In this document: positions 23,385-35,374 of the stretch, piece by piece | How the letters are laid out: each line of letters starts with the position of its first letter | Position numbering within the stretch: position 1 is the stretch's first letter | NCBI GenBank assembly: GCA_963513935.1 | Contig: OY740771.1 | Span: forward strand, 9,577,138 to 9,641,137 | Source of the DNA: Aphrophora alni | Lineage: Eukaryota; Arthropoda; Insecta; Hemiptera; Aphrophoridae | Direction of reading: 5' to 3' | Length of the DNA: 64,000 nt | Notes under the pieces: generated by a model | Told to the model about the DNA's origin: nothing | Databases searched by the model: none | Seen by the model: only the letters and a program-made list of their open reading frames with translations | Program-made: the position numbers and the translations under genes

Positions 23385-23795
23385 ACTTGTTTAAAGGCGA
23401 AAAACTTGTCTGACCTCTTTGTCTTCGAACACTCTTAATAGCGTGTATAGGGTCAAGAGGGACTTTACTTACTTACTTGAATAATTTCCTTTTATCTCCC
23501 ATTGGAGCATAGGGCGTCCAGAAGAGCTCTCCATCTGTTCCTGTCTCCAGCAAGTGCCTTCACTTCTCCCCAAGTCTTGTTAACCTCTTTTGCTGCTTTA
23601 ATAATGGTCCTCTTCCAGGTTTCTCGGGGTCGACCTCTTCTTCTGACACCTTGCTGGTTCCAATCTAGGGCCTCTTTCTCAATGGTTCCTCAAGAGGGAC
23701 CTGGTAGAAAATAAAAGAGAGGGATTTAATCTAAGATCCAACTAGAGTATCTTGAAATTGACACATCTGTATTCATTATAAGTGAGCCCACTAAT
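23385..23795 (-). repeat. SINE-like family 1, copy 8, split by a LINE
   Basis: The SINE halves are 23385-23463 and 23690-23795. Between them lies a LINE 3' fragment flanked by the duplicated SINE bases TCAAGAGGGAC (23453-23463 and 23690-23700). This proves the LINE landed in a pre-existing SINE copy. Confidence 0.75.
23464..23689 (-). mobile_element. Non-LTR retrotransposon 3' end (LINE copy A)
   Basis: 5'-truncated LINE on the minus strand with an 11-bp TSD. The minus strand encodes the C-terminal stretch IEKEALDWN, then RRRGRPRETWKRTI, TWGEVKALAGDRNRWRALL and a stop. This basic GRP-rich terminus is common at the end of one class of non-LTR RT proteins. The 3' tail is made of AAGT repeats, not poly-A. 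Confidence 0.75.
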
Positions 23796-25017
23796 AATTA
23801 ATTGTATCGTTTTCTCCGTGGTATATAGTTAATGGAAAGTTTTAGTATATATGTAAAGTTTTGTAGCATGTTTTTTTATTAAAGAGTTTAATAAACTTTC
23901 TAATGTTAATTGTGTCAGTGTTTTATTTGTAGTTTGGAGTTTATTATTTTTTCATAGTGTTATTAACTACATGGCTTATTGGATGTATAAGGAATTGCTT
24001 GTAGTCGCATTTGTACATCCGTTCTACAAATCAATTTTTATATAACACTTCAGCAATTTGGTTCAAAATGTATCACCCCTCCCCCCCCCTTCACGGCTCT
24101 CTTATGGATTACGTACATGGCAATTCCAAGGTACCTAGACTGGGTAATACACCTTTCTCCATCTAGTTTTTAGTTAGATCCCCTTCTCTTCTTCTTTCCT
24201 ATCAGGTCTCTCTTGATTAACTCTTTTTCTTTTTCATCCCTGACTGACTTACTTGACTTATTTCTTTTTATCTCCTATTGGAGCATAGGGTGTCCAGAAG
24301 AGCTCTCCATCTGTCCCTGTCTCCAGCAAGTGCCTTCACTTCTCCTCAAGTCTTGTTAACCTCTTTTGCTTCTTTAATAATGGTCCTCTTCCAGGTTTCT
24401 CGAGGTCGACCCCTTCTTCTGACACATTACGGGTTCCAATCTAGGGCCTCTTTCTCAATGGTTCCTCAAGAGGGGCCTGGTAGAAAATAAAAGAGAGGGA
24501 TTTAATCTGAGATCCAACTAGAGTATCTCGAAATTGACACATCTGTATTCATTATAAGTGAGCCCACTATTAATTAATTGTATCGTTTTCTCCGTGGTAT
24601 ATAGTTAATGGAAAATTTAATATATATGTAAAGTTTTGTAGCATGTTTTTTTATTAAAGAGTTTAATAAACTTTCTAATGTTAATTGTGTCAGTGTTTTA
24701 TTTGTAGTTTGGAGTTTATTATTTTTTCATAGTGTTATTAACTACATGGCTTATTGGATGTATAAGGAATTGCTTGTAGTCGCATTTGTACATCCGTTCT
24801 ACAAATCAATTTTTATATAACACTTCAGCAATTTGGTTCAAAATGTATCACCCCTCCCCCCCTTCAGGGCTCTCTTATGGATTACGTACATGGCAATTCC
24901 AAGGTACCTAGACTGGGTAATACACCTTTCTCCATCTAGTTTTTAGTTAGATCCCCTTCTCTTCTTCTTTCCTATCAGGTCTCTCTTGATTAACTCTTTT
25001 TCCTTTTCATCCCTGAC
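23690..25017. repeat. Tandem duplication, about 775-bp unit, two copies
   Basis: The segment after LINE A (SINE half, about 450 bp of unique-looking spacer, half of an opposite SINE) recurs after the chimeric LINE with few differences. Equivalent points fall at 23502, 24278 and 25051 (spacing 776 and 773). The spacers contain the same GTTAATTGTGTCAGTG and CACCCCTCCCCCC runs. Confidence 0.85.
24245..24465 (-). mobile_element. LINE 3' end, chimeric copy (B left flank, A right flank)
   Basis: Same LINE terminus as copies A and B. The left flank is TCCCTGAC (24237-24244) as at copy B, and the right flank is the SINE sequence TCAAGAGGGGC as at copy A. It is the expected junction product of unequal crossing-over between LINEs A and B. 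Confidence 0.75.
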
Positions 25018-25690
25018 TGACTTACTTGACTTATTTCCTTTTATCTCCTATTGGAGCATAGGGCGTCCAGAAGAGGTCTCCACCTGTCCCTGTCTCCAGC
25101 AAGTGCCTTCACTTCTCCCCAAGTCTTGTTAACCTCTTTTGCTTCTTTGATAATGGTCCTCTTCCAGGTTTCTCGGGGTCGACCCCTTCTTCTGACACAT
25201 TACGGGTTCCAATCTAGGGCCTCTTTCTCAATGGTTCCGTCTGGCTTACTCAGTGTATGCCCTAACCACCTCCACTTCCTCTCTCGAATCTGCAGTTTGA
25301 CCCGAATTTTACCTGTTTCTCTCCATAAATCCTCGTTTGTAATGATCTCAGGCCAATGAATGTTCATGATACGGCGAAGACACCTATTGATGAAAACTTG
25401 CAGCCGAGACGTAATTAAACTTGAAACTTTCCACGTCTCACTTGCATACAGCAAAACAGACTTAACATTTGAGAAGCTTCGTTTTCTTTGAGATGTTTCG
25501 ATTTCGCCAAATCGGGTACAGTTGTACAAAGGCGGCGTTTGCTTTTTTAATGCGAGTCTTCACATCATCATCAGCTCCTCCAGCGTCCCTGACGCTATTA
25601 TAGTATTCCATGGCTGTCTATACTTTATGATATTTTATTTCACAATGTTGGATCATCGTGTTTTTCGCCTTTAAACAACAAAAATGATGA
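24900..25690 (+). repeat. SINE-like family 1, copy 9, split by LINE B
   Basis: SINE halves 24900-25017 and 25586-25690 surround LINE B. The right half ends CGCCTTTAAACAACAAAAAT, the family 3' end. A duplicated left half lies at about 24130-24244. Confidence 0.75.
25018..25585 (-). mobile_element. Non-LTR retrotransposon 3' end (LINE copy B, longer)
   Basis: 5'-truncated LINE with TSD TCCCTGAC (25010-25017 and 25586-25593), inserted in a plus-oriented SINE copy. The minus strand encodes the end of a non-LTR RT: DDDVKTRIKKANAAF, then in a shifted frame VKSVLLYASETWK, LQVFINRCLRRIMNIHWP, RERKWRWLGHTL, and the RRRGRPRETWKRT terminus. At least one frameshift and one stop interrupt it, so it is dead. 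Clade was not assigned with certainty. Confidence 0.8.
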
Positions 25691-25731
25691 TAGGTTATCA
25701 ACCAAGTTACCAACGAGTACAGTAGCCTCAG

Positions 25732-26280
25732 ACTACAGTATGTATGAAGTAACCTGTCTCCTGACCCTTCGACTACCTGGGACAGGCCCAGGTCATTCAC
25801 TTGCACTCTGCGACATCCACAGCTGTTTTCCTAAATAGTCACCTTTTAGTTTCTCCACTAGCTTAAGTAACTTTTTTAGCCGAATCTTAATTTCCGAAAT
25901 TTTATCAAAAATTTGAGAAGTACATAAAAAAATAAGATCAACGATACTAAACAAGGGCAAATTTGATAAAAAACAAACAATAGATTATAGAGGGAATAAG
26001 AAATATAGAAGTAGTCTGTTTAAAGCTTTTAATAATAAAGTTTTAACAAATTTGCCCTTGTTTAGTATCGTTGATCTTATTTTTTTATGTACTTTTCAAA
26101 TATTTGATAACATTTCGGAAATTATGATTTAGGTAAAAAAGTTACTTAAGCTAGTGTGGAAGCTTATAGGCGACTAATTAGGTAAACAACTGCGGGCGAC
26201 GCCGAGTGCCGGTGAATGGCCCGGGCCTGTCCCAGGTAGCTGGAGGGTCAGGAGACAGGTTACTTCATACAGACTATAGG
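25732..26280. repeat. Long hairpin (about 245-bp arms)
   Basis: Left arm 25732-25978 and right arm 26038-26280 are reverse complements with moderate divergence: GTATGAAGTAACCTGTCTCC at the left against GGAGACAGGTTACTTCATAC at the right. The inner parts (AATAAGATCAACGATACT) are almost identical. A 60-bp loop separates them. Confidence 0.9.
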
Positions 26281-26284
26281 AGTG

Positions 26285-26620
26285 TGTCTGGTGTAATGGG
26301 CGTGTCCTCCCTTCTGCTTGCTTTCCTAACCTGACTTGACGGTACGACCCATTCTAAGAAAATTAGGTACACAAATTACTGCTTAGCTACATTTAATTCT
26401 TAAAATTAAGTACAAGTTAATTCTTAAAAGTTCAATTTTGTAAACGTTTTATTCTTATTTACACCGATAAAAGAAACGAAAGTAGGGGGTAGACGTTTAC
26501 ACAGAAGCATTTGAGGTCTATATATTTTTTATTGGGGTAGTAGGGGGCCTACCGCTGAAACGAAGTGTGGGGCCCCACTTTTCCTACCTTGAGGATACTG
26601 TAGATATCAGGGTAGTGCAT
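26285..26620. repeat. Dispersed repeat family 5, copy 2
   Basis: Inverted relative to 3830-4165 and directly beside the hairpin at 25732-26280, with which it may form one larger element (both junctions carry CAGACTA / CAGTCTG sequence). Confidence 0.75.
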
Positions 26621-27789
26621 ATTTTGTCTGAAGACAGCATCGTGTTGCCACATTGTGCACACTAGGTGTAGAGATACAGTACAGTGATACTGCTGTACAC
26701 TACTAGGCAGATATCTCGCTGTAATAGACCAGACGAGGTTCAACTTCTATGGTTTTGCAGCACATGAAATAAATCACTGGCTGCAGTAATGGGAGAAGAA
26801 TTTTTGTTGATTTTTGGATCAAATTGCTGGAAGGATGTGTGTGCAAGGAAAGAAAGAATATTTTAGTGTTTTATAAGGTGGGGCATTGTAGAAGACGCAG
26901 GTGTATTATGGTTACTTAATCAGTCTAGACTCTAGACTAATCAGTTAGATCAGTCTAGTTAATTTGTATTCTGGTAGAGAGTTTGGATAAGTAGGGGTAC
27001 GAAAGTAGGGGTAGGCGTTTACACAGAAGCATTTGAGGTCTATATTTTATTATTGGGGTTGTACCGCTGAAAGCAAACGCAACAAACGAAGTATGAGGGC
27101 CCCTCTTTTCCTCTCCACCCCAGACACGTTTCTACCTTGAGGATACTGTATGTGCTGCTCCTCCGTTCCTGAGGCTGTTAACACCATTTGGCAGTTCAAA
27201 GCCTCTATCTAAGCTCTTTTCTTTTTACTGAAGGGTTTTTCTGAGCACAAAAATAGTGAAAATGGTCAGATTATTTGTTTTTATGATATTTCCCTAGAGA
27301 GACGGACATACTTCTGAAATTAGTTTTTTTTTCCTCGCGGCTTAAAAACGTAAGGAAACATTGAAAACATCGAGCTGTAAGTTTTAGAACCGTCATAATA
27401 CTTTTTTTATTGGTTTCACGGTCACACACACCTAAAGTGATTTGATTCGATTCTAGTGACCTGACCTCTGGTGGCTAGACAGCCTTAGGTTCAATCAACC
27501 TCAAGTCTCAGCTGCAATTTGCTTCGACTTAACCCGTTATGTTATTGGGTGAGCAGTGAACAGCAATCAGTATTTACAGTATGTTTCACAAGTATTCGCC
27601 TTCAATGATTTTCGCTTCATTGCACACTGATCTTAATTTGGGCCTAGTACTGAAGATTAGCTTCTTAAAATAAAGTGTCTAAACTTGAATCGTTTTGTCG
27701 TTTTCATTTTTTTGACTGACAATTATTATCGAAATGATATTTTAAAGTAACGAAATAGTTTTGGTTGGGTTATGTTATCTTGTTTGTTT

Positions 27790-27862
27790 TAGGTTACGTT
27801 AGGTTAGTTGGGCTGGTTAGATTAGGTTAGGTTAGGTTACGTTACGTTAGGTTAGGTTAAGT
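27790..27862. repeat. Interstitial telomere-type array (TTAGG)n, degenerate
   Basis: A run of TTAGG, TTACG and TTAGT units within a copy of repeat family 2 that also occurs near 20500-20960 without the array. Confidence 0.8.
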
Positions 27863-27979
27863 TGGTTTTTATTTGTTTTTGGGGGTAGGTGAGTGAGAAA
27901 GACCTTATTTATTATTGAATCATAATTTTGTTTACTTGAGATTAACCCACACGATCTTGTCATTAATCTTATTTGGTCA

Positions 27980-28240
27980 CTACAATTTGAACGAAATCGG
28001 TACAGTTGAGTTTGAGACATTACATATTTTATAACAGCCCAATGATCGTTGTGATTTTACCGCTACCTCATCAACCGGCATTTTTGGAGAGATGGCGACC
28101 AAATACTTTTTGTTTGGGTCAATAGAAGTTACACAAAATTGTGATTTTTTTTTTCAAAATCCGCTACAACGATTTTGATAAAATTTTGCTGCAGAATGTG
28201 TAACTTGTAAGAATCCAAACAAAATTTAGTAGTCCCTATC
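27980..28240. repeat. Repeat family 2 copy
   Basis: Carries TTTGAACGAAATCGGTACAG and CTACAACGATTTTGATAAAA, as do 19260-19440 and 44760-44960. Confidence 0.65.
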
Positions 28241-28459
28241 CTTGCCAAAGTGCCGATACTGGAATAATCAAAATATTGTCTGCCATAGACTTTACTAAAT
28301 ACTGAAGTTTATGATATTAGTTACTGCGTATTATTATTGGGTGTGTCCATAACTCAATTGTTCTTTAGGCTATAGGGAGATTTGGATATAAAAATTTCCA
28401 GAATTCAAACAAAATTTTAGTTTAGGCTAATCTTGGATGTTGTAGACAATTACCAAGAA

Positions 28460-28790
28460 TTTTTTTCAGTTATCCAGTAAATATTTTGTAAAATGAACCA
28501 TTTTCGAGATATTCGACGTTAAAAGTTTAAATAGACGCCATCTTGAAATGAATAAAGGAAATCTGTTGATTATTTTTCTCAAATTGGGTCTTTATAAAAC
28601 TAAGAGTAGGATGCAAAATTAAATTTTATATAATTTACATTTAAAAAGATGTTTTTGTTTGTTAAAAACACGAAATGGCGCTAGAAAACAGCATTTAAAA
28701 AATTACTTCATATAAATTTTTTCATTGGTTTGATGTGAGCAATACGCTCTTGAAGTTTTGGAACAGTTTTTGGAAACACCCTGTATACAT
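28460..28790. repeat. Mariner-type repeat family 4, copy 2
   Basis: Shares AAATATTTTGTAAAATG, CGAGATATTCGACGTTAAAA and CGCCATCTTGAAATG with the other copies; right end ACACCCTGTATAC. Confidence 0.55.
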
Positions 28791-29609
28791 TTTTTTTTTA
28801 AGGGCGTGACCCTTCTGCAGAAACTTATTTCTTATATGAAATACATTAGCAAAACGTAGAATTACTTTTCTACATTATAATTACAACTCAGTTAAAACAT
28901 CTAATTCTTAGATTTCTGACGTATTAAATAGACTGGGGGGGGGGGAATTTAGCGACGAATATTATGTTTTGTTTCGTAGTTGGGTGTGGGAAAGTTAGTG
29001 CAATGGTTTCAACGTTTATTTTCATTTCTATGTCTGCATTACTATTTCTCTTCTCTTCTCGTACATTAAGTTTCCATTCCTTCAATTTATTTACAAAAGA
29101 AAGTCAAATTGCAGTAGAATACAGTCTTGTAAGGTCGGGTCGAGTGGCGTGGGAAGTGGAAATACTTTTACCATGATTCAGTCATGCGTTTCAAACTGAA
29201 AAAAGATATTGATACCAGGTGGCGTTACTAGTCTATTAATTCTGCGCTTGTGACAGACGAGAAACCGGCAAATTACTTTTTGTAATATAGTACATATTAA
29301 ATGCTAACTTTTGTTTCGGATTTTCTCCGTATATATCCATACACATTACCCAACAGTTGTGAAACTAATTGGATCAGTTTTATTTTATCATATGTTTTTG
29401 CAACAATTAAATTTAACAGCTGGGTTTATGGAGTCATTTATTGACGATTAATACTTAGTACCAGGAAAGCCGATCTCCGATCGGGTTATTGTCTCATCTA
29501 TAAAAATTTGGGTATGTTATTAGTTATTTGGTTTTGTTATAAGTACAATAATTATCTCCCATTATGAAAATTATAAAATATATTTTAAACTTTTTTTTTG
29601 TAGAATTAT

Positions 29610-29847
29610 CGGTTCTAACGATTTTCTCCATATTTTGTATATAAAGGGTTTTCAACATCAGCAATCCAATGGACTTGGTCAAAATTTCGAGAATTAATAG
29701 AAGCAAGTCTGCTAAACAAAAATTTCGTAAACCTAATTTGTTTAGCAGACTTGCTTCTTTTAATTCTCGAAATTTTGACCAAGTCCATTGGATTGCTGAT
29801 GTTGAAAACCCTTTATATACAAAATATGGAGAAAATCGTTAGAGCCG
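29610..29847. repeat. Near-perfect hairpin (111-bp arms, about 16-nt loop)
   Basis: Left arm 29610-29721 (CGGTTCTAACGATTTTCTCC ... GCTAAACAAA) and right arm 29738-29847 are almost exact reverse complements. A partial third copy lies at 30057-30104. Confidence 0.92.
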
Positions 29848-29875
29848 TTTTTGAGATAAAATGACTGGAAATAGG

Positions 29876-29954
29876 TACATACATACATACATACATACAT
29901 ACATACATACATACATACACACATACATACAAACAAACAAACAAACAAACAAAC
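29876..29954. repeat. (CATA)n-(CAAA)n compound microsatellite
   Basis: About 14 CATA units then 5 to 6 CAAA units, just right of the hairpin at 29610-29847. Confidence 0.95.
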
Positions 29955-30781
29955 AATTCCTTGCTCGTTTAATAGAAGTAGGCGTAGCTAATATTTCTCC
30001 TTTATATTTTTACTGTGTATTTTTCGAATCGTGAAAACTCATAGAAATTGATTTTTCTCGAAATTTTGACCAAGTCCATTAGATTCCTGATGTTGAAAAC
30101 ATACATACAATTCCTTGCCCGTTTAATAGAATAAGATTCTAATGGTATTTACAACTTAGATTTAGTTTAAGCTTTCGTTAATGGTTGGAAATTTAAGTTT
30201 TAAGGAAAGAAAGTGAATCCTGAAGAAATACTGGAAGTGTAAAAACGCCGAAACTGTTCATACTAAACTGGGAATAATCATTTGGAATTCAAGCACCATC
30301 TAGATTTGCAATTTGTAAACTGTAAAAGAACAGGAGTCGGTTCTTTAATGCAAATAAAAGTGCTAATGTCGATTTCACGTTCAGAATGCAGTACGGCCCT
30401 TATGGAGAGTCGTGCTATCAGTCAGACCAAAAACATCGGGCACTGGTGACACGACAATGTGTGGCGTGTATTTCGTAGGCGCTCAGTTGTTTTGTTTCTA
30501 TCTGATGTATGCCTTACGACGGACAGCAAGCGGTAATATATCAATTTATGTTAACCTTCATTATAAACGTGTTAAATAACTCATAGGACGGCTTAATATT
30601 TTATTTAACCATTACAGATAGAGCCACAAAGCTTTGCACATTGTTAATGGGCACCAAAATCTATTTTAGTACATGTTCGGTGGACCGCTACCTTACCAGG
30701 GCCCACAAGGTGTAGGTAGGAAATCCTAAATGAGAGCATAGGTCGAGTTGTACATAGAATTAAAGGCATTTATGAGTAGAA

Positions 30782-31177
30782 CCAATGACTACATAAATAC
30801 TATAAGACACGACATAAGATAGGGAAATAGTCTACGTTTTACGGGTGCTGTTTGTCACAAGTTTGACACACAGCTATCAGAAAGCGCTAGCAGCACCTTC
30901 TCACTTACTTCCGTCAGCATAGTCAGTGTTGTCAGTTCGTGCGGTGAGATAAGCGATTCTCGACCTTCCCTCGCATCTCTGGTCCCATATGTGGCATCAG
31001 TGCGTTTTCTCTTACCCGCCTGAAACATTGTTTGACCGTAGAGCCACCTAGCGCCAGTCACATCAACTTCAGATTGGTCACATCAACGCCACCTAGCGGG
31101 TATTGGTCAACTCAAGAATAAGCGTAGAATATTTAACATGGCCATGTCGTGTCTTATAGTATTTATGTAGTCATTGG
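30782..31177. mobile_element. TIR element (396 bp) with 5-bp TSD TAGAA
   Basis: Near-perfect inverted ends of about 34 bp starting CCAATGACTACATAAATAC. TAGAA flanks both ends (30777-30781, 31178-31182). The interior is fairly GC-rich, with repeats of GCCACCTAGCG / CACATCAAC and no convincing transposase. Confidence 0.8.
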
Positions 31178-31182
31178 TAGAA

Positions 31183-31644
31183 CACAATGGCGCAAAACCG
31201 ACCTCAAATGGTTCACCCTAGCTAAAATAGCTTGAGTTTAAAAGGTGAAAAATAAACTACTGGAACAAGTGTTTTACATTAGTCTAAACATAAACTGTAA
31301 TGTTAAGTTAAGTCAATAAACTGTATGTAATCGCTATGGAGTCAAACACTTGCTTGGTAAAACTTTTTCTGAATAGTATAGTGAGTGACTTTACACCTCC
31401 AATCGGAACGGTCTACAAGGAGGACGGAGAAAATTTTAATTTGATATGCTAGCTGATGTAGGCTTACATTAACTTTGTTTTCTCGACGTTTTACTGTAAA
31501 ATGTGTAGGATAAAAGTTAGTTCTACAAAAACTAGTTTTTCGATTTTAAACTGGTGTACTATTTTCCAGTTTATTTTTGAAATTTCAAAATTTGGTTTTT
31601 TGTTGTTTTACAGTAACGAATACATAGAAGCTTTTATTAATTCT
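31183..31644. other. Pre-insertion flank of the LTR element
   Basis: AT-rich host sequence. A 60-codon ORF at 31501 runs into the LTR and is not meaningful. Confidence 0.5.
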
Positions 31645-31654
31645 TACCTATGTA

Positions 31655-34197
31655 CTACAACGAAAAAACTCTATCTTTTTTAGAGTCAGACTAATTACGC
31701 CCCCTATCTTAATTAATACGCAACAGTCTCGAATCCTGAGATTTTTAGCCTACAGGATTCGTTCTCGCGTGACAAAAAGAATAAATTATCCAATCCACTG
31801 GAAGTTTTTGGCTTACTATCTTGCTGGCCTGGATTGAATAACTTCTTCGATAATTTGAGTTGCCCCAAATTACCGGTACCCCCCTTTTTATTTACGACTT
31901 CCAGAAACTGTATTTATGATTACCCTATTTCTCAGGGAGAACACGAATTTACTTTACTTTTGAATTTTAATCTCGCTGGTGTGTCCTTAGGAATACCTTT
32001 TTGATACAATATATTTTACCCTTTTTTATAATCACAAACCTGAAAATATAGCATATATATGTGTGACCAATTCTAAATAAAACACAGATTTAGAGGAAAA
32101 ATGAAAAAATTAATTCTTTTAATTAACTGAAATAAAACAACTGAAATAATAAACTTGACACAAGTCAACAAAATAAAATCAAACAATTTCTCTAATAAAA
32201 CTAATGGATAATAACTAAATATTTCTCTTTTGAGCAGAAGGCAATTACTTATGAATTTCTTACAATTGATATATAGAAAACAAAAATTTCTATTATTTCT
32301 GAATTTAAATTATTTCATTTATTAAATTTATTTATTGAAAAGATTTTTATTCACACATGATTTTGACATTTTATTTAATATATTCATTTAATTACACACA
32401 AAAAAAATTTATCTCAGGAAAATCAGTGAGACTCTAAAATCGGGCCAATTTTGCCCTTTAAAAAAGGAAATTTGGATTTTCTCAGACCTTGTCCGCAGTG
32501 TTGTCGATCGTGAGTCCTGAGATGCTGATGGTCCTCTGGTGTCTGGTTGGTTGAATTTCGATTAAAGTTGTCTTATATTTTCTCCATGGAGTTCAGAAGG
32601 CTGGCTGGTTGTTCGAATCTATTCCCTTCTATCGCTCTCGCTGACGCTGTTTTAATACGTTGGCATTGTAACACTTAAACTTCTTCAAACTATTTTTTCA
32701 AAAGAGACGTTCGGGCATAGTCACCCCTTACACTTGTTCAACTAATTTTTCATGAGAGACCCGTCGGGCATAATCACCCCTAGCAACTGTTTCCACCAAT
32801 TTTTTAAGAGAGACCTCTATGAGATTTGTGCGGCTCTTTTTATAGCCAAAAACTATCGTATATCGATACCAATTTTTTTCCCTCACTGTACCGATACGAT
32901 AGTTCCATTTATGATGTATTTCTATGCAATTTCTTGATTATTTTTGGTGTAGGTGGTTCTGTTATTTATTATTAATTTATTTGTTATGTTTACTGTTTTT
33001 AAATTGTCCTTTTTAATCACTTTGTTCTAATTAATCCTTTAATTTATTTTTGCTGTAAGTTGGTATCTTAACTCCGCCTCTAACTACGTCACTTATCCTT
33101 GAACATTTAAACCCTGCAACTTGCAACTGGCTGATGAAAAAATCTTCATTGTTTTCCTTTTAATTGTCTATAACACTTTTCCTAACAGTTTTTGCGTTTT
33201 TTCGTAACCGGTGTATTGTAGCTCTCGACCGCGGCAATTTCCCGCACTTCGAATGACATTTCTCGGACTATTCATTCGCCTTCAATAGCTTACGTAAGAA
33301 TTTGCGTAATTTACAGTTTTTAATTCTTACACCTTTAAAGTTTTTTCTTTCAAACTTTGTAACTTTGTTTATTTCGTAATTTAAACGCACTAGCCGTGAT
33401 AACACAATTCTACGACTTCTGGTAGTGATGTAATCCCGTGCATATTTTCACACCTTTGGGTTTGGGGTTTATTTATTAACTGATTTTCCTGAAATTTACA
33501 CAATCTTTAGATATTAGGTTTTAAACTCTTTTTGCAAAATTTCCACTTCTTATCTTTTTTCCTTTTCATAATATAGCGTGAAAACCATAACTCTTTTGTT
33601 TTACTCAAATTTATATTTTTAATCATTAATTATAGTATAACTTTATTTATTTAATTACTTCTATACAATCCTTTTTTCAAAATTTATTTTTATTTACTTT
33701 TCTTAGCTTTTATACTTAACCTTTTCTGCTAACTTTTTAAATATAGATTTTTTTCAAATTTTATCAAGAATACTTCCATCTTAAAATTACATTTTATTTT
33801 CAAAAATATCAAGGTTTGTTAATTTTTATTAATTTTGAAAAATTTTAAATTCTTCATTTAAATATGCCGTAACGTCTGTTAGTTAATATGAAATAACAGT
33901 ACTAGATATGTATTGCATACGACTTGTATTACAACTACATATCCTTATACATTATTATTTCACATTTTCAAAATTCATAAAAAATGATTTTTCAATTCAA
34001 AATCCGCCGACATAGGAATTTACCGTTAGAACAAGTCGGTAAGATTTGACCTTGGACCATTTCATAGTTCAATCTCACCGACCGGCTATAAGCAGTAAAA
34101 AGTTCTACAAAACATCCAAACCTTGCATTGGGATTATTTTTTGATATTTTTCTTTTTTAACCAAAATATAACCCCATACAACGAATTTCCGTTGTAG
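31655..34197 (-). repeat. 3' LTR of the gypsy-type element (2543 bp)
   Basis: Second copy of the LTR, directly preceded in minus-strand sense by the purine run AAGGAGGGAG. The only difference from the 5' LTR that I found is one fewer T in the T-run near 33750. Its outer end touches the target-site duplication at 31645-31653. Confidence 0.93.
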
Positions 34198-34207
34198 CTC
34201 CCTCCTT
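34198..34207 (-). promoter_or_regulatory. Polypurine tract
   Basis: Minus-strand AAGGAGGGAG abuts the start of the 3' LTR (CTACAACG). This is the standard position and composition for the plus-strand DNA primer of an LTR element and fixes the element's orientation together with the primer binding site. Confidence 0.75.
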
Positions 34208-35248
34208 ATGTCAGCCACGTTGAAATATCTCAATATTTCATGAGTTATGACATAACATACGATACCCCATATTTAAACTCCCACAATCTTCAAAATTAAT
34301 CTCACCTTGATCCCTGTTCTGCCTTTTCTGCTCCTAGATTTCTAACATAATACATGATACATCTTTATATTATACATTAATTCATGACATTTATTTATAA
34401 TATTAATGGATTGTTTATAATTGTTTTTAATTGTTTTTCTTATAATTATTCAATTCACTTCACTTTTTCACACTATATTGGGACCTAACACTTTCCTGAG
34501 ATAACTTGACATTATATAATCTCCATACCTTAACTTCTGGCTAATTTCGATTAATAACAAAGTTACCCCAGTCAAACGTTTTAATTCTAATTTTATTTTT
34601 AATTAATTTACTGTTTTCCCTTAGTCAACTTACCCCTTTATTTTTTACTTATTTATTATTATTAAAAAATTTTTTATTTTTTATTTTAAATTAGTTACTT
34701 TTTCTAAAAAAAAATTTTAGGTTTTTTCGTCTGAACTCGCTGAATCCAATGATGTAACCCTTAATCTGGTCCTGATTTTAATTACAACTTTTCTCTGTTG
34801 TGATTTAGTATCATTGTCGACATTCCATTCCCTTTGTATTCTTGCGACCTTGTTCCGTTAGCCGACTGACAGTAGACATCCTAAGTCAATATTGTCTTCC
34901 TTGACCTAGTCAACACAACCTTGCTTCCGTTACTCATTGAATCTAAATATTATGTTTTTAATCTGCTTACGGTTTCATTCATTAGGGCTGGTTTCCCGTT
35001 CTGACATCAAACCTGTTTTTAGTATGCCTCTGGATACTTAATTTAGTCTTGCAGCATGTTAAATCCATTAACCTATTATTTTTATTTATTATTCAGCTTG
35101 ATTATACTATATCTTGGATTTTCTTATAACTATTAGTCATTTTCCTTTTAAACGTTGTATGCTTATATTTCTTTTTACATTTATACAGAGTTTTCATAAT
35201 TCATGTCCTATCCTAAACACCTGTTTATTTTTACTTTATTTTTAAATT
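34208..35248 (-). other. Non-coding segment between pol remnant and PPT
   Basis: About 1 kb of AT-rich sequence where an env gene would sit in an errantivirus-like element. I found no open frame of useful length and no envelope-like motif on the minus strand in the parts read. Confidence 0.5.
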
Positions 35249-35374
35249 TTATGCTCCATAGTAGATTCGTAAATCCTTTATATCATATTTCCCTTTAATT
35301 TTATTATTGTTTATATTTTTTACAATGAAAGTCTTACTACCTAATTTATTTACAATTTCAAATGGACCAGTATT
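35249..35374 (-). pseudogene. Integrase C-terminal GPF module remnant
   Basis: In a different minus-strand frame from the preceding remnant, 41 codons read TGPFEIVNKLGSKTF and end IYYGA-stop. This matches the GPY/F module near the C-terminus of Ty3/gypsy integrases. The DDE catalytic core that should lie between this and the zinc-finger remnant is deleted, with a frameshift at the junction. Confidence 0.7.

Noticed and set aside
34208..35248. Possible env gene of an errantivirus
   Set aside because: No long minus-strand frame and no fusion or transmembrane motif seen; stops in the frames checked.
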